Source of the DNA: Tannerellaceae bacterium
GTDB lineage: Bacteria > Bacteroidota > Bacteroidia > Bacteroidales > Tannerellaceae
Assembly: GCA_031255855.1 (NCBI GenBank)
Contig: JAIRRS010000010.1
Location: forward strand, 1 to 48,880
DNA length: 48,880 bases
Reading direction: 5' to 3'
Below are positions 25,311 through 35,375 of this stretch, piece by piece. Numbering within the stretch: the first letter of the stretch is position 1; the number at the start of each line of letters is the position of its first letter. Both the position numbers and the translations under genes were made by a program. The notes beneath the pieces are model-generated. The model saw only the letters and a program-made list of their open reading frames with translations, was not told where the DNA came from and did no database searches.

Positions 25311-26771
25311 ATGAAGTTGAAATTATTGATAGAATCAGTAGGTATTCAGGATGTGCCGGGAATGGATAATCCTGAAGTTACGAATATACAACCGGATTCA
25401 CGGAAAGTAACGGCCGGTTCGCTGTTTGTGGCAGTCCGTGGGACGGCGGCAGACGGGCATGCTTATATAGAAAACGCTGTCGAAAAAGGAGCTGTCGCCG
25501 TGGTATGTGAAGAAGTGCCGGAAGCCTTGAAAGCCAAGACGACGTTTATCGTGGTAAAAGATTCGGCAGACGTGTTGGGAAAACTAATGGCTGCCTGGTA
25601 TGATTATCCGTCGGATCAATTGATTTTAGTGGGAGTAACCGGGACAAACGGGAAAACAACAATCGCTACGCTGCTATACGAAATGTTCCGGGAAATGGGA
25701 CATAAGGCCGGATTGATTTCAACCGTTTGTAATTATATTGACGGTGAAGCTTTTCCTACCGACCATACAACGCCCGACGCGTTGGTGTTGCACGCGTTGT
25801 TGGCACAGATGGTTGAAGCCGGTTGCGAATATGCCTTTATGGAAATAAGTTCGCATGCCGTCGACCAGAAGCGAATCAGCGGTTTATCCTTTGATGGGGG
25901 GATTTTTACGAATCTGACCCGCGACCATCTGGATTACCACAAAACGGTAAATAACTACCTACAGGCAAAAAAGAAGTTTTTTGATAATTTGCCTGCAACG
26001 GCTTTTGCCCTGACCAATCTCGACGATAAAAACGGGTCGGTGATGTTGCAAAACACAGCCGCCAGGAAACTGACCTATTCGCTTCGGGCAATGGCCGATT
26101 TCAAAGGAAAAATAATAGAATCGCATTTTGAAGGAACGGAGCTTTTGATAAACGGGCAGGATGTAATGGTTCATTTTGTAGGCCGTTTCAACGCGTATAA
26201 TTTATTGGCTGTTTACGGAGCGGCAATTGCTTTGGGAAAAGAACCTGAAGAAGTGTTGGTGGTGTTGAGTACCCTGCGCTCGGTGTCGGGACGGTTTGAA
26301 ACGATTCCTTCACCTTTAGGTTACACGGCGATTGTAGATTATGCCCATACCCCTGATGCTTTAGTCAACGTGTTGAACGGTATCCGCGAGGTGCTGGCAA
26401 ATAGAGGACGCATCATAACAGTCGTAGGAGCGGGAGGCAACCGCGACAAAGGCAAACGCCCGATAATGGCGAAAGAAGCCGCGTGCCTGAGCGACCAAGT
26501 AATTTTAACGTCGGATAATCCTCGTTTTGAAGATCCGGATGATATTATCAACGACATGGTATCCGGATTGGCAGGCGCAGATTTAGACCGTACCCTGTGT
26601 ATTACAGACCGTACCCAGGCGATAAAAACGGCGGCTGCTTTGGCGAAAAAAGGAGATGTAATCCTTGTAGCCGGTAAAGGGCATGAAGATTACCAGGATA
26701 TAAAAGGAGTCAAACATCACTTTGACGACCGCGAGAAATTAAGAGAACTATTTGCTACCCAACAACGATAA
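25311..26771 (+). CDS. murE: UDP-MurNAc-tripeptide synthetase
   Basis: Adds the third amino acid to UDP-MurNAc-L-Ala-D-Glu in the cytoplasm. The ATP-binding loop is VTGTNGKTT (about 109-117). The Mur ligase middle domain has [12 protein letters not shown] and a KKFF block. The specificity motif DNPR at 402-405 indicates meso-diaminopimelate rather than lysine. At 486 residues all three Mur ligase domains are present. The peptidoglycan is therefore inferred to be of the DAP type, as is usual for this order. Confidence 0.96.
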   Translation: MKLKLLIESVGIQDVPGMDNPEVTNIQPDSRKVTAGSLFVAVRGTAADGHAYIENAVEKGAVAVVCEEVPEALKAKTTFIVVKDSADVLGKLMAAWYDYPSDQLILVGVTGTNGKTTIATLLYEMFREMGHKAGLISTVCNYIDGEAFPTDHTTPDALVLHALLAQMVEAGCEYAFMEISSHAVDQKRISGLSFDGGIFTNLTRDHLDYHKTVNNYLQAKKKFFDNLPATAFALTNLDDKNGSVMLQNTAARKLTYSLRAMADFKGKIIESHFEGTELLINGQDVMVHFVGRFNAYNLLAVYGAAIALGKEPEEVLVVLSTLRSVSGRFETIPSPLGYTAIVDYAHTPDALVNVLNGIREVLANRGRIITVVGAGGNRDKGKRPIMAKEAACLSDQVILTSDNPRFEDPDDIINDMVSGLAGADLDRTLCITDRTQAIKTAAALAKKGDVILVAGKGHEDYQDIKGVKHHFDDREKLRELFATQQR

Positions 26772-26777
26772 AACGAT

Positions 26778-28043
26778 ATGCTATACTACCTTTTTACCTA
26801 TTTGGATCAGTTGGATTTTCCCGGGGCGGGAATGTTTAAATATATTTCATTTCGTTCGGGATTGGCATTGATATTGTCGCTGTTCATTTCCACAACCATC
26901 GGGCGGCGTATCATTAACTGGCTGCAACGGTTGCAGATAGGCGAAACAGTACGTGATTTGGGCCTGGAAGGACAGAAAGCCAAAAAAGGGACGCCTACGA
27001 TGGGCGGGGTTATCATTATTGTAGCCATTTTGGCGCCGGTCTTGCTTTGTGCCCGCTTGGATAATATTTATCTGATATTGATGATCATTACCACCATTTG
27101 GCTGGGATGTATCGGTTTTGCCGATGATTATATAAAAGTGTTTCTGAAAAACAAAGAGGGACTGAAAGGAAAATTTAAAATAATCGGGCAGGTAGGATTG
27201 GGCTTGATTGTAGGTATTGTGTTGTACGTCAGTCCGGATGTTGTGATCCGTGAGAATATTGAAGTGATGGACAAAAACAGCAATACCGTTGAACGCGTCA
27301 ATTTCAACCCGAATGAAACCAAGTCTACCAAGACGACCATTCCCTTTTTGAAGAATAACAATTTCGATTATGCGGTATTGGCAAGCTGGGCGGGTGATTA
27401 TAAGACAGAAATTACGTGGTCGATATTCGTATTGGCCGTTATCTTTATTGTAACCGCCGTGTCCAACGGAGCCAACCTGACAGATGGATTAGACGGGCTT
27501 GCGGCGGGGAATTCAGCCATTATAGGGATAGCCTTAGGCGTGCTGGCCTATATGTCGTCGCATGCCGAATTCGCCTCATTCTTAAACATCATGTTTATCC
27601 CCGGAGCACAGGAACTGGTCGTGTTTGCGGCCGCTTTCATCGGCGCTACCATTGGTTTTCTTTGGTATAATGCCTATCCCGCGCAAGTATTTATGGGCGA
27701 CACAGGAAGCCTTACCTTGGGAGGGATTATTGCCGTGTTTGCAATTATTATACGGAAAGAATTGCTTATCCCTGTCCTTTGCGGTATTTTCCTTGCCGAA
27801 AGTTTATCGGTCATGGTTCAGGTGGCCTATTTCAAATATACCAGGAAAAAGACAGGAGTGGGTAAGCGAGTCTTTAAGATGACCCCGCTTCACCACCATT
27901 TCCAAAAGGCGGGAAATGCGGGAACAGACGCTATTTTCAGGAAGCCGTATAATGTGGTGCCCGAATCGAAGATTGTTGTCCGTTTTTGGCTAATCGGGAT
28001 TATTTTGGCTGTCATAACGATTGTAACACTAAAAATGAGATGA
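26778..28043 (+). CDS. mraY: Phospho-MurNAc-pentapeptide transferase
   Basis: Integral membrane enzyme that attaches phospho-MurNAc-pentapeptide to undecaprenyl phosphate, giving lipid I. Recognisable are [27 protein letters not shown] (the conserved Asp pair), [18 protein letters not shown], and [12 protein letters not shown], with [12 protein letters not shown] near the C-terminus. About ten helices fill the 421 residues. An insertion around residues 155-205, between helices, is longer than in E. coli MraY and is common in Bacteroidetes. The start lies seven bases after the murE stop. Confidence 0.96.
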   Translation: MLYYLFTYLDQLDFPGAGMFKYISFRSGLALILSLFISTTIGRRIINWLQRLQIGETVRDLGLEGQKAKKGTPTMGGVIIIVAILAPVLLCARLDNIYLILMIITTIWLGCIGFADDYIKVFLKNKEGLKGKFKIIGQVGLGLIVGIVLYVSPDVVIRENIEVMDKNSNTVERVNFNPNETKSTKTTIPFLKNNNFDYAVLASWAGDYKTEITWSIFVLAVIFIVTAVSNGANLTDGLDGLAAGNSAIIGIALGVLAYMSSHAEFASFLNIMFIPGAQELVVFAAAFIGATIGFLWYNAYPAQVFMGDTGSLTLGGIIAVFAIIIRKELLIPVLCGIFLAESLSVMVQVAYFKYTRKKTGVGKRVFKMTPLHHHFQKAGNAGTDAIFRKPYNVVPESKIVVRFWLIGIILAVITIVTLKMR

Positions 28044-29380
28044 TGAAGGAACGGATTGTCATATTGGGAGCAGGCGAAAGTGGAACCGGAGCGGCCATTC
28101 TGGCAAAGGCGAAAGGATTCGACGTTTTTGTTTCAGACGCGTCCGCTATCAAGCAGAAATATAAGGATATGTTGGATTGCCGGGGAATCCGTTGGGAAGA
28201 GGGACGTCATACGGAAGACGAAATACTTTTAGCGGAAGAGGTTATCAAGAGCCCCGGCATTCCTGACAGCGCCCCTATTATAAAAAAACTCATACAGGAA
28301 AATATTCCGATCATTTCGGAAATAGAATTTGCCGGAAGGTATACGGATGCTACCATGATTTGCATTACGGGTAGTAATGGGAAGACGACCACTACCATGC
28401 TTACGTATCACATTCTTAAGGAAGCGGGATTGGATGTGGGATTGGCCGGTAATGTGGGGAATAGCCTGGCATTGCAAGTGGCCGAAAACCCACACGGCTG
28501 CTATGTAATAGAACTGAGCAGTTTCCAATTGGATAACATGTATGATTTCAAGGCTGACATCGCCATTTTGTTAAACATAACGCCCGACCATCTGGACCGT
28601 TATGGTTACGAAATGCAAAATTATATTGATTCAAAATTCCGTATCATACAGAATCAGACGAAAGAAGACGCATTTATCTTCTGGAATGACGATCCTGTTA
28701 TCGCTCGGGAAATTACCAAAAGGAGACCGGCGGCAACCCTGTATCCTTTTGCCTTGAACCATAAAGAAGGTGTCAAAGGGTATGTGCAAAACGAAAAAAT
28801 AGTTGTAGAAACAAATAAGGGCATATTTATGATGGAACAAGACTTGCTGGCTTTGACAGGAACTCATAACCTGTACAACTCGTTAGCGTCTGGCATTGCA
28901 TCCAGATTAATGGATATCCATGACGAAAAAATCCGCGCATCCTTAAGCGATTTTGCTGGTGTGGAACACCGGCTTGAGAGGGTATCACGGATAAAAGGCG
29001 TGGATTATGTAAATGATTCCAAAGCAACGAATGTAAATTCCTGTTGGTATGCACTTAAAAGTATGTCGACAAAAGTTGTCTTGATACTTGGCGGTGTAGA
29101 CAAAGGGAACGATTATTCGGAAATAGAAGAGGTGGTGAAAGAAAAGGTGCGGGCATTAATCCTCCTGGGGATTGATAATACAAAACTGCACAACTTTTTC
29201 GACGGGAAAATCACGTTTATTGAAGATGCCCGTTCCATGCAGGAGGCTGTGGATAAATCGTATAACCTGGCGCAAAAAGGGGATACGGTGTTGTTGTCGC
29301 CCTGCTGTGCCAGCTTCGACCTTTTTACCAGCTATGAAGACCGGGGAAATCAATTCAAGACCTGTGTGCTTAATTTGTAA
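28040..29380 (+). CDS. murD: UDP-MurNAc-L-alanine:D-glutamate ligase
   Basis: Adds D-glutamate to UDP-MurNAc-L-Ala. The N-terminal Rossmann-like domain starts [17 protein letters not shown]. The P-loop is [10 protein letters not shown], followed by the middle-domain motif [11 protein letters not shown], and the C-terminal domain has [15 protein letters not shown] and [11 protein letters not shown]. From ATG 28040 it has 446 residues. Two ATG codons stand side by side (28040 and 28043); the first overlaps the mraY stop as ATGA and is chosen for coupling. Confidence 0.95.
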   Translation: MMKERIVILGAGESGTGAAILAKAKGFDVFVSDASAIKQKYKDMLDCRGIRWEEGRHTEDEILLAEEVIKSPGIPDSAPIIKKLIQENIPIISEIEFAGRYTDATMICITGSNGKTTTTMLTYHILKEAGLDVGLAGNVGNSLALQVAENPHGCYVIELSSFQLDNMYDFKADIAILLNITPDHLDRYGYEMQNYIDSKFRIIQNQTKEDAFIFWNDDPVIAREITKRRPAATLYPFALNHKEGVKGYVQNEKIVVETNKGIFMMEQDLLALTGTHNLYNSLASGIASRLMDIHDEKIRASLSDFAGVEHRLERVSRIKGVDYVNDSKATNVNSCWYALKSMSTKVVLILGGVDKGNDYSEIEEVVKEKVRALILLGIDNTKLHNFFDGKITFIEDARSMQEAVDKSYNLAQKGDTVLLSPCCASFDLFTSYEDRGNQFKTCVLNL

Positions 29381-29394
29381 TTCGGAAGACGAGT

Positions 29395-30657
29395 ATGGAA
29401 CTTGCAAACAAATTATTTAAAGGCGACCGGGTAATATGGATTATTTTCATGTTCCTATGCCTGATATCAGTGATAGAGGTATTTAGCGCCACCAGCACAC
29501 TTGCGTATAAAAGTTCCAACTTTTGGGCGCCTATTGTCCGCCATGCTTCATTTTTATTGGCCGGATTTGTCTTGATCCTTATTTTGCATAATATACCTTG
29601 CCGGTTCTTTTCCGCATTGATTCTTCTGCTACCGATATCGGCCCTGTTGTTGCTGCTCACTCCTTTTATAGGGATTAGTACGAATGATGCACATCGGTTC
29701 CTGGAATTTTTCGGCATACGGTTTCAGCCTTCCGAATTGGCGAAATTATCTTGTATCGTATATGTTGCGTTCTTGTTGAGCAGGCAAGACAAGCTGGGGG
29801 AGGATACCGTTTTCAAGTATATTCTGATTGGCGTATGTGTCATTTGTGTCTTGATCTTTCCTGAGAATTTTTCCACGAGCGTCATGTTGTTCTGTATTTG
29901 CTACTTGATGATTTTTATTGGCGAAATACCATTGAAAAAGGTTGGAAAGTTGACCTTGGTTTTCATCATCGCAATGGCCCTGTTGATAACTCTTTTATTT
30001 GTTTTGCCCAATAACATGATTGAAGGGGTTGCCCGCTTGGAAACGATGAAGGGACGTATAACCGATTTCTTTATTGATAAACCCAAGCTAGACGCCGCAA
30101 CCTACCAAATAACAAAGGACAATTATCAGGTTACCCAAGCCCAGATCGCGATTGCGAATGGCGGATTGTTCGGGAAATTGCCGGGGCATGGACAACAACG
30201 CGACTTCCTTCCTCAGGCGTTTTCCGACTTTATATATGCAATTATTATCGAAGAAATGGGAGTGGTCGGGGGCTTTATTGTCTTGATCCTCTATATAATA
30301 TTAATGATTCGTGTAGGGATAATTGCCCGAAAATGCGAGAAACTCTTTCCCAAATATCTTGTGTTGGGATGTGGCTTGGCAATCATTGTCCAGGCATTTC
30401 TTAATATGGCGGTAGCCGTAGATTTTTTCCCTGTTACAGGCCAGCCGTTGCCGCTGGTCAGCCGGGGAGGGACTTCCACCGTAATTACCTGTGTGTATAT
30501 AGGTATTATTTTAAGTGTTAGCCGCTTTGGCGCCGGTATGGGGAATGAAGAAGACGAAGAAATGGAAGAAGACCCGGATGTTATTGAAATAGACACCGAC
30601 ATATCGGATGATTCTTCCTTGGAAGCGCTTGAAACAATTAGTGAGAAAAAAGTATGA
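29395..30657 (+). CDS. ftsW: Septal peptidoglycan glycosyltransferase FtsW (SEDS family)
   Basis: Polymerises lipid II at the septum together with FtsI. About ten membrane helices; SEDS hallmarks include RFFGIRFQPSELAKLS (here RFLEFFGIRFQPSELAKLS), FAIIEEMG-like IIIEEMGVVGG, and PVTGQPLPLVSRGGTS near the C-terminus. It has 420 residues. After the last helix comes a strongly acidic cytoplasmic tail (about the final 45 residues, with EEDEEMEEDPD and DTDISDDSS). This tail is not part of the enzyme fold. It overlaps murG by four bases. Confidence 0.95.
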   Translation: MELANKLFKGDRVIWIIFMFLCLISVIEVFSATSTLAYKSSNFWAPIVRHASFLLAGFVLILILHNIPCRFFSALILLLPISALLLLLTPFIGISTNDAHRFLEFFGIRFQPSELAKLSCIVYVAFLLSRQDKLGEDTVFKYILIGVCVICVLIFPENFSTSVMLFCICYLMIFIGEIPLKKVGKLTLVFIIAMALLITLLFVLPNNMIEGVARLETMKGRITDFFIDKPKLDAATYQITKDNYQVTQAQIAIANGGLFGKLPGHGQQRDFLPQAFSDFIYAIIIEEMGVVGGFIVLILYIILMIRVGIIARKCEKLFPKYLVLGCGLAIIVQAFLNMAVAVDFFPVTGQPLPLVSRGGTSTVITCVYIGIILSVSRFGAGMGNEEDEEMEEDPDVIEIDTDISDDSSLEALETISEKKV

Positions 30658-31781
30658 AACCTTATCGTATTATAATAAGTGGCGGCGGAACCGGAGGGCA
30701 TATCTTTCCGGCGATTGCAATTGGCAATGCTTTCAAAGAGCGTTTTCCGGATGCCGAAATCCTTTTTGTAGGGGCGGAAGACCGGATGGAAATGGAACGT
30801 ATCCCGGCCGCCGGATATAAAATAATCGGGTTGCCGGTTAGTGGTTTCGACCGTTCCAACCCATTGAGAAACCTGAAAGTATTGGCTCGTTTGCTGAAAA
30901 GCCTGCGCTTAGCTAAAAAGACCATCCGGACATTCAATCCGGATATAGTACTAGGAGTGGGAGGATATGCCAGCGGTCCTACTTTGCGGATGGCGGCTTC
31001 ATTGGGTATCCCTACGCTAATCCAAGAACAAAATTCATATGCCGGGATTACAAACAAGTTGTTGGCAAAGAAGGCGGAAAAGATCTGTGTAGCGTATGAA
31101 GGCATGGAGAAATTCTTCCCTGCCGAAAAGATTGTGCTGACCGGAAACCCTGTCCGGAAAAATTTGTTGGCGGACGCCTCCGGTGAACAACCGGACGTAT
31201 CTGAAAAAAAATCGGAAGCGTATGATTTCTTTTCGCTTTCATCCGAAAAAAAGACAATCCTGGTGATAGGAGGAAGTCTGGGGGCGCGTACGATCAACCG
31301 GAGCGTGCAACATACGTTGGATGCAATTGTTTCTTCCGGAGTTCAATTGATTTGGCAGACAGGGCGTTATTATTATACCGATGCACAAAAGTATTTGAAA
31401 CCGTTGGAAGGAGCGTCAATCCGCTGCTCGGACTTTATTACGCGAATGGATTATGCTTATGCCGTAGCAGATTTGGTCATTTCACGTGCCGGGGCAGGAA
31501 CCATATCCGAACTTTGCTTATTGGGAAAACCTGTGATATTGGTTCCTTCGCCGAATGTTGCGGAAGACCATCAAACCAAGAATGCTTTAGCATTGGTGCA
31601 CAAGGGTGCTGCATTATTCGTGTCCGACCAGGAAGCCGAAAGTGTTTTGATCCCGGAAGCGTTGGAGATTGTGAAAGACGCCGGACGTTTGCATAGCCTT
31701 AGCCAACAAATTAAAAAGTTGGCGTTGCCCCATAGCGCCGAACGGATTGTAGATGAAATGGTGAAAATTATTGGAGGATAA
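30654..31781 (+). CDS. murG: Lipid II synthase (UDP-GlcNAc transferase)
   Basis: Transfers GlcNAc from UDP-GlcNAc to lipid I at the inner face of the cytoplasmic membrane. The N-domain signature is ISGGGTGGHIFPAIAIG, followed by GVGGYASGPTLRMA and QEQNSYAGITNKLLAK. The C-domain has VIGGSLGARTINR and the donor-binding ISRAGAGTISELCLLGKP with AEDHQTKNA. The GT-B protein has 375 residues, normal. A somewhat lysine- and serine-rich insertion lies around 175-200. It begins with an ATGA overlap with ftsW. Confidence 0.96.
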   Translation: MKPYRIIISGGGTGGHIFPAIAIGNAFKERFPDAEILFVGAEDRMEMERIPAAGYKIIGLPVSGFDRSNPLRNLKVLARLLKSLRLAKKTIRTFNPDIVLGVGGYASGPTLRMAASLGIPTLIQEQNSYAGITNKLLAKKAEKICVAYEGMEKFFPAEKIVLTGNPVRKNLLADASGEQPDVSEKKSEAYDFFSLSSEKKTILVIGGSLGARTINRSVQHTLDAIVSSGVQLIWQTGRYYYTDAQKYLKPLEGASIRCSDFITRMDYAYAVADLVISRAGAGTISELCLLGKPVILVPSPNVAEDHQTKNALALVHKGAALFVSDQEAESVLIPEALEIVKDAGRLHSLSQQIKKLALPHSAERIVDEMVKIIGG

Positions 31782-31790
31782 ATAAAAAAT

Positions 31791-33170
31791 ATGGATTTGC
31801 AGAATATATCATCTGTCTATTTTGTAGGCGCCGGCGGAATCGGCATGAGCGCTTTGATTCGTTATTTTCTGGCGAAAGGGATGAAGGTAGGCGGTTACGA
31901 CAAAGTGCCTTCCGGGCTGACGCAGGAATTGAATACCGAAGGGGCGGCCATACATTATACCGATGATACCGGCTTGATACCGGAGGATTTCCATTCTCCT
32001 TCGCATACATTAGTTATATATACACCTGCTGTTCCCGATTCGCATAAGGAACTGAATTGGTTTCGGACAAATCATTTTCCTGTGATGAAACGGGCGCAGC
32101 TTTTAGGCGAGATAACCCAAACGTCGAAAGGATTGTGCGTTGCCGGGACGCATGGGAAAACGACGACTTCCTCTATGATCGCTCATTTGCTGAAGCAATC
32201 CCGTGTAGGTTGCAACGCGTTCCTGGGTGGAATATTGAAGAATTACAACAGCAACCTGCTATTGTCTGATACGAGCGATTTAACCGTTGTGGAAGCCGAT
32301 GAATTCGACCGTTCCTTCCATTGGTTGCGTCCCTATATGGCTGTGATAACATCGGTCGATCCCGACCATCTGGATATTTATGGAACACCGGAAGCCTATC
32401 GCGAAAGCTTCGAACATTTCACATCATTGATTCGTCCCGACGGTTGCCTGGTAATGAAAAAAGGTATCCCGCTTACTCCGCACTTGAAAAACGGGGTGAA
32501 ATTATATACCTATTCAGGCCATGAAAAAGCAGACTTTTACGCAGATAATATCCGCATTGGGAATGGAGAGATATATGTCGACTTTATTGCTCCTGATACA
32601 CAAATTGCCGATGTGCGGTTAGGCGTTCCGGTGAAAGTGAATATAGAAAACGGAGTTGCCGCCATGGCAATCGCCTGGCTTAACGGTGCGACAGCGGAGG
32701 AGATAACAAAAGGTATGGAATCTTTCCAAGGCCCGGAAAGACGGTTTGACTTCCGGCTGAAAAAAGAGGATATCGTACTTATAGACGATTATGCGCACCA
32801 CCCGGCGGAATTGAAAGAAAGTATTTTGTCTGTAAAAGAATTGTATGCCGGGAAAAAGGTGACGGGAATTTTCCAGCCACATTTATATTCGCGTACGCGT
32901 GACTTCGTCGATGATTTCGCATCCAGCCTTTCGTTGTTGGATGAGTTAATACTGTTGGATATCTATCCTGCCCGTGAAGAACCCATCCCGGGTGTGACTT
33001 CCCGTATAATCTTTGATAAAGTGACAATCCCTGATAAGCAACTGTGTTCAAAAGAACAATTGTTGGATGTAATGGCTCCCGGATCGTATGAGGTCGTCTT
33101 AATATTGGGAGCCGGTGATATCGACCGGTTGGTTGAACCTGTAAAACAACTGTTGGATAGTGGGCGTTAG
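31791..33170 (+). CDS. murC: UDP-MurNAc:L-alanine ligase
   Basis: First ATP-dependent amino acid ligase of muropeptide synthesis. The N-terminus reads SVYFVGAGGIGMSALIRYF, the nucleotide loop GTHGKTTTSSMIAHLL, and EADEFDRSFHWLRP with ITSVDPDHLDIYG mark the middle domain. The C-terminal domain has LIDDYAHHPAE and FQPHLYSRTRDF, which are MurC-specific. Length is 459 residues. The last ten bases overlap the start of ftsQ. Confidence 0.96.
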   Translation: MDLQNISSVYFVGAGGIGMSALIRYFLAKGMKVGGYDKVPSGLTQELNTEGAAIHYTDDTGLIPEDFHSPSHTLVIYTPAVPDSHKELNWFRTNHFPVMKRAQLLGEITQTSKGLCVAGTHGKTTTSSMIAHLLKQSRVGCNAFLGGILKNYNSNLLLSDTSDLTVVEADEFDRSFHWLRPYMAVITSVDPDHLDIYGTPEAYRESFEHFTSLIRPDGCLVMKKGIPLTPHLKNGVKLYTYSGHEKADFYADNIRIGNGEIYVDFIAPDTQIADVRLGVPVKVNIENGVAAMAIAWLNGATAEEITKGMESFQGPERRFDFRLKKEDIVLIDDYAHHPAELKESILSVKELYAGKKVTGIFQPHLYSRTRDFVDDFASSLSLLDELILLDIYPAREEPIPGVTSRIIFDKVTIPDKQLCSKEQLLDVMAPGSYEVVLILGAGDIDRLVEPVKQLLDSGR

Positions 33171-33891
33171 AATAATATCTGTTATCGTAGCCTGTCTGTT
33201 GTTTGGCTATATTGTGTTTTCGGCTGTTTTTTTAGACGACGCGAAACAAGACAACGTGTGCAACGATTTGATTGTGTTGGTAAAAGATAGTCTCGACAAG
33301 CATTTTGTGACAAACGGTGATTTGTTGTCGCAATTGAAACAAGCCAAATTAAATCCTGTCGGCCAGCCCATGAGTTCGGTAAATACGCATAAAATCGAGA
33401 CCGAACTATTGAAAAACGAAATGATAGCCAGTGTAGAGGCTTACAAGACACCTTCGGGCATAATTAAGTTGGAAGTGAAGCAAAAAATGCCTATTTTGCG
33501 AGTGATTAGTACCGGAGGGAATTTTTATGTCGACAATAAAGGCCATACAATGCCGATAAGCCACCGTTATGTAGCCCATGTGCCGGTAGCTACCGGATAC
33601 GTGGAAAAGGAATTGGCAACAAATGAATTGTTTGATTTTGCATTGTTCTTACATGAAAACAACTTTTGGAATAACCAAATAGAACAGATACATGTCTATC
33701 CCAACCGTGATGTCGTATTGATTCCTCGCGTAGGCGACCATCGGATTATGTTGGGAACGTTCGATGATTTTGAAGGAAAGTTGGATAATCTTCAACTTTT
33801 CTATGAACAAGCAATCCCTAAAGTAGGTTGGGGGAAATATAGCATCATTAATTTGAAATTTAAAAATCAGATTGTTTGCACAAAAAAATAG
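33160..33891 (+). CDS. ftsQ: Cell division protein FtsQ
   Basis: Bitopic division protein of the FtsQLB complex. A short N-terminus leads into one helix (about residues 4-26, IISVIVACLLFGYIVFSAVF). A periplasmic POTRA-like domain follows (LVKDSLDKHFVTNGDLLSQL, IASVEAYKTPSGIIKLEVKQ), then the FtsQ-type region with MPILRVISTGGNFYVDNKGH. At 243 residues it fits Bacteroidetes FtsQ. The start is a GTG within murC (11-base overlap); no ATG exists ahead of the membrane helix, so GTG is the best choice. Assignment rests on layout plus position more than identity. Confidence 0.88.
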   Translation: MGVRIISVIVACLLFGYIVFSAVFLDDAKQDNVCNDLIVLVKDSLDKHFVTNGDLLSQLKQAKLNPVGQPMSSVNTHKIETELLKNEMIASVEAYKTPSGIIKLEVKQKMPILRVISTGGNFYVDNKGHTMPISHRYVAHVPVATGYVEKELATNELFDFALFLHENNFWNNQIEQIHVYPNRDVVLIPRVGDHRIMLGTFDDFEGKLDNLQLFYEQAIPKVGWGKYSIINLKFKNQIVCTKK

Positions 33892-33896
33892 CAGAT

Positions 33897-35348
33897 ATGG
33901 CAAATACAAACTATATAGCAGCCATTGATTTGGGTTCGTCTCTGATTGTAGGTGTTCTGGGTAAGAGGAATGATAACGGTACGTATATCGTTGTTGCCTG
34001 TGAGACGGACGATTCCGCCAACTTTATAAGAAGAGGGATGATTTACAATGTGGAGCAGGCTGCCCATCAGATAAGATCTCTGTTCAAGAAGTTGGAAAAC
34101 AGAATCCCGGGCGAAAGAATTGTGAGAACGTATGTGGGAGTGGGAGGACAATCTATCCGTTCCATAGACCATGTTGTCGTAAAATCACTTGGGGCAGATG
34201 GAGAAGTGACAGAGGATGTAATAAAAAATCTCGATAAGGAATGTTTGGGTTTTAAACCGGATGCATTGGAAATGTTGGCCATTGCGCCGCCTACTTATTA
34301 TCTTGACGGTAATCTTGAAATGAATCCGGTAGGAGTTCCTTGTTCCCGTATCGAAGCACGTTATAAATTGATCGTTTGTCGGCCTTCTTTGAAACGGCAT
34401 ATTATGAATAGCATTGCCGTTCGTGCGAAAATAGAAATTATCGATACGTTTGTTTCGCCTCTTACCTTATCGGATGTTGTGTTGGGAGAGGACGACAAGG
34501 AATTAGGCTGCGCTTTAATTGATTTCGGTGCGGGAGTGACCTCTCTTACGGTGTTTAAACAGAAGTGTCTGGTTAGCATGTGTGTTATCCCGTTAGGAGG
34601 AAACCTGATTACGAAGGATATTACCAGCCTGAGTATTGTGGCTGTGGAAGCCGAGCGTCTGAAAAGGACTTACGGCGACGCGCTTTTTGAAAAAGACGAT
34701 GAAACGCCGATACAAGTAAATGCCATCAACGGTATGGGTCCCCGGCAAATAAGCCTGTCGAGTTTAAACGAAGTTGTCCAAGCACGCGTGCAAGAAATAT
34801 TGGAGAATGTATATGCCCGTTTAGAAGAGACCGGAATGATGGATTCTTTGGGCGCCGGAATTGTTATAACCGGTGGCGGGGCTTCTTTGAAGAATCTGGA
34901 TAAAGCTGTCAGCGCCAAGTTCAAAATGGGTGTTCGCCAGGCGTCGATCCGGAAAGGTTATATAGAGAAATCAACTATGGTAATTGAACCCGAGTATTCC
35001 GTTGCCATTAGTTTGATGATGAAAGGCGATAAGAATTGCATATATGTTCCTGCGAGAATTCTGCCTCCTATTGTGAAAACAGGTGGCGGAACGCATGTGT
35101 CTGCGCCGGAGAGTGCGATAAAGACGGAACCGGTACGGGATAGAAGAGTTGTGGAAGAGGTCGATTCCGAAGCCATTTCGGAAAGTGAATCCGGGAAGAA
35201 AAGAACGTCTAAAATAAATAAGAAAAAAAACATCATTGATACGGTAGCTGGTTGGGCAAATAAGCTGTTTGATGACAGTGACTATGAAGACCTTCCGAAA
35301 AAGGACGAAAAGAGAAAAGACAACGAAGAGAGATCGACCGAAAAATAA
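33897..35348 (+). CDS. ftsA: Cell division protein FtsA
   Basis: Actin-like ATPase that tethers FtsZ to the membrane and recruits the divisome. AAIDLGSSLIVGVLG is phosphate loop 1; the SHS2/1C domain, DFGAGVTSLTVF (phosphate 2) and GIVITGGGASLKNLD (adenosine motif) follow. The core ends near residue 375. It is followed by a long charged linker and a final part with KKKNIIDTVAGWANKLFDDS, a good candidate amphipathic membrane helix, then an acidic/basic tail. 483 residues. The start at 33897 is the ATG directly before the conserved region. Confidence 0.95.
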   Translation: MANTNYIAAIDLGSSLIVGVLGKRNDNGTYIVVACETDDSANFIRRGMIYNVEQAAHQIRSLFKKLENRIPGERIVRTYVGVGGQSIRSIDHVVVKSLGADGEVTEDVIKNLDKECLGFKPDALEMLAIAPPTYYLDGNLEMNPVGVPCSRIEARYKLIVCRPSLKRHIMNSIAVRAKIEIIDTFVSPLTLSDVVLGEDDKELGCALIDFGAGVTSLTVFKQKCLVSMCVIPLGGNLITKDITSLSIVAVEAERLKRTYGDALFEKDDETPIQVNAINGMGPRQISLSSLNEVVQARVQEILENVYARLEETGMMDSLGAGIVITGGGASLKNLDKAVSAKFKMGVRQASIRKGYIEKSTMVIEPEYSVAISLMMKGDKNCIYVPARILPPIVKTGGGTHVSAPESAIKTEPVRDRRVVEEVDSEAISESESGKKRTSKINKKKNIIDTVAGWANKLFDDSDYEDLPKKDEKRKDNEERSTEK

Positions 35349-35375
35349 TAATCACAAGGATTAAAAAACAGAACA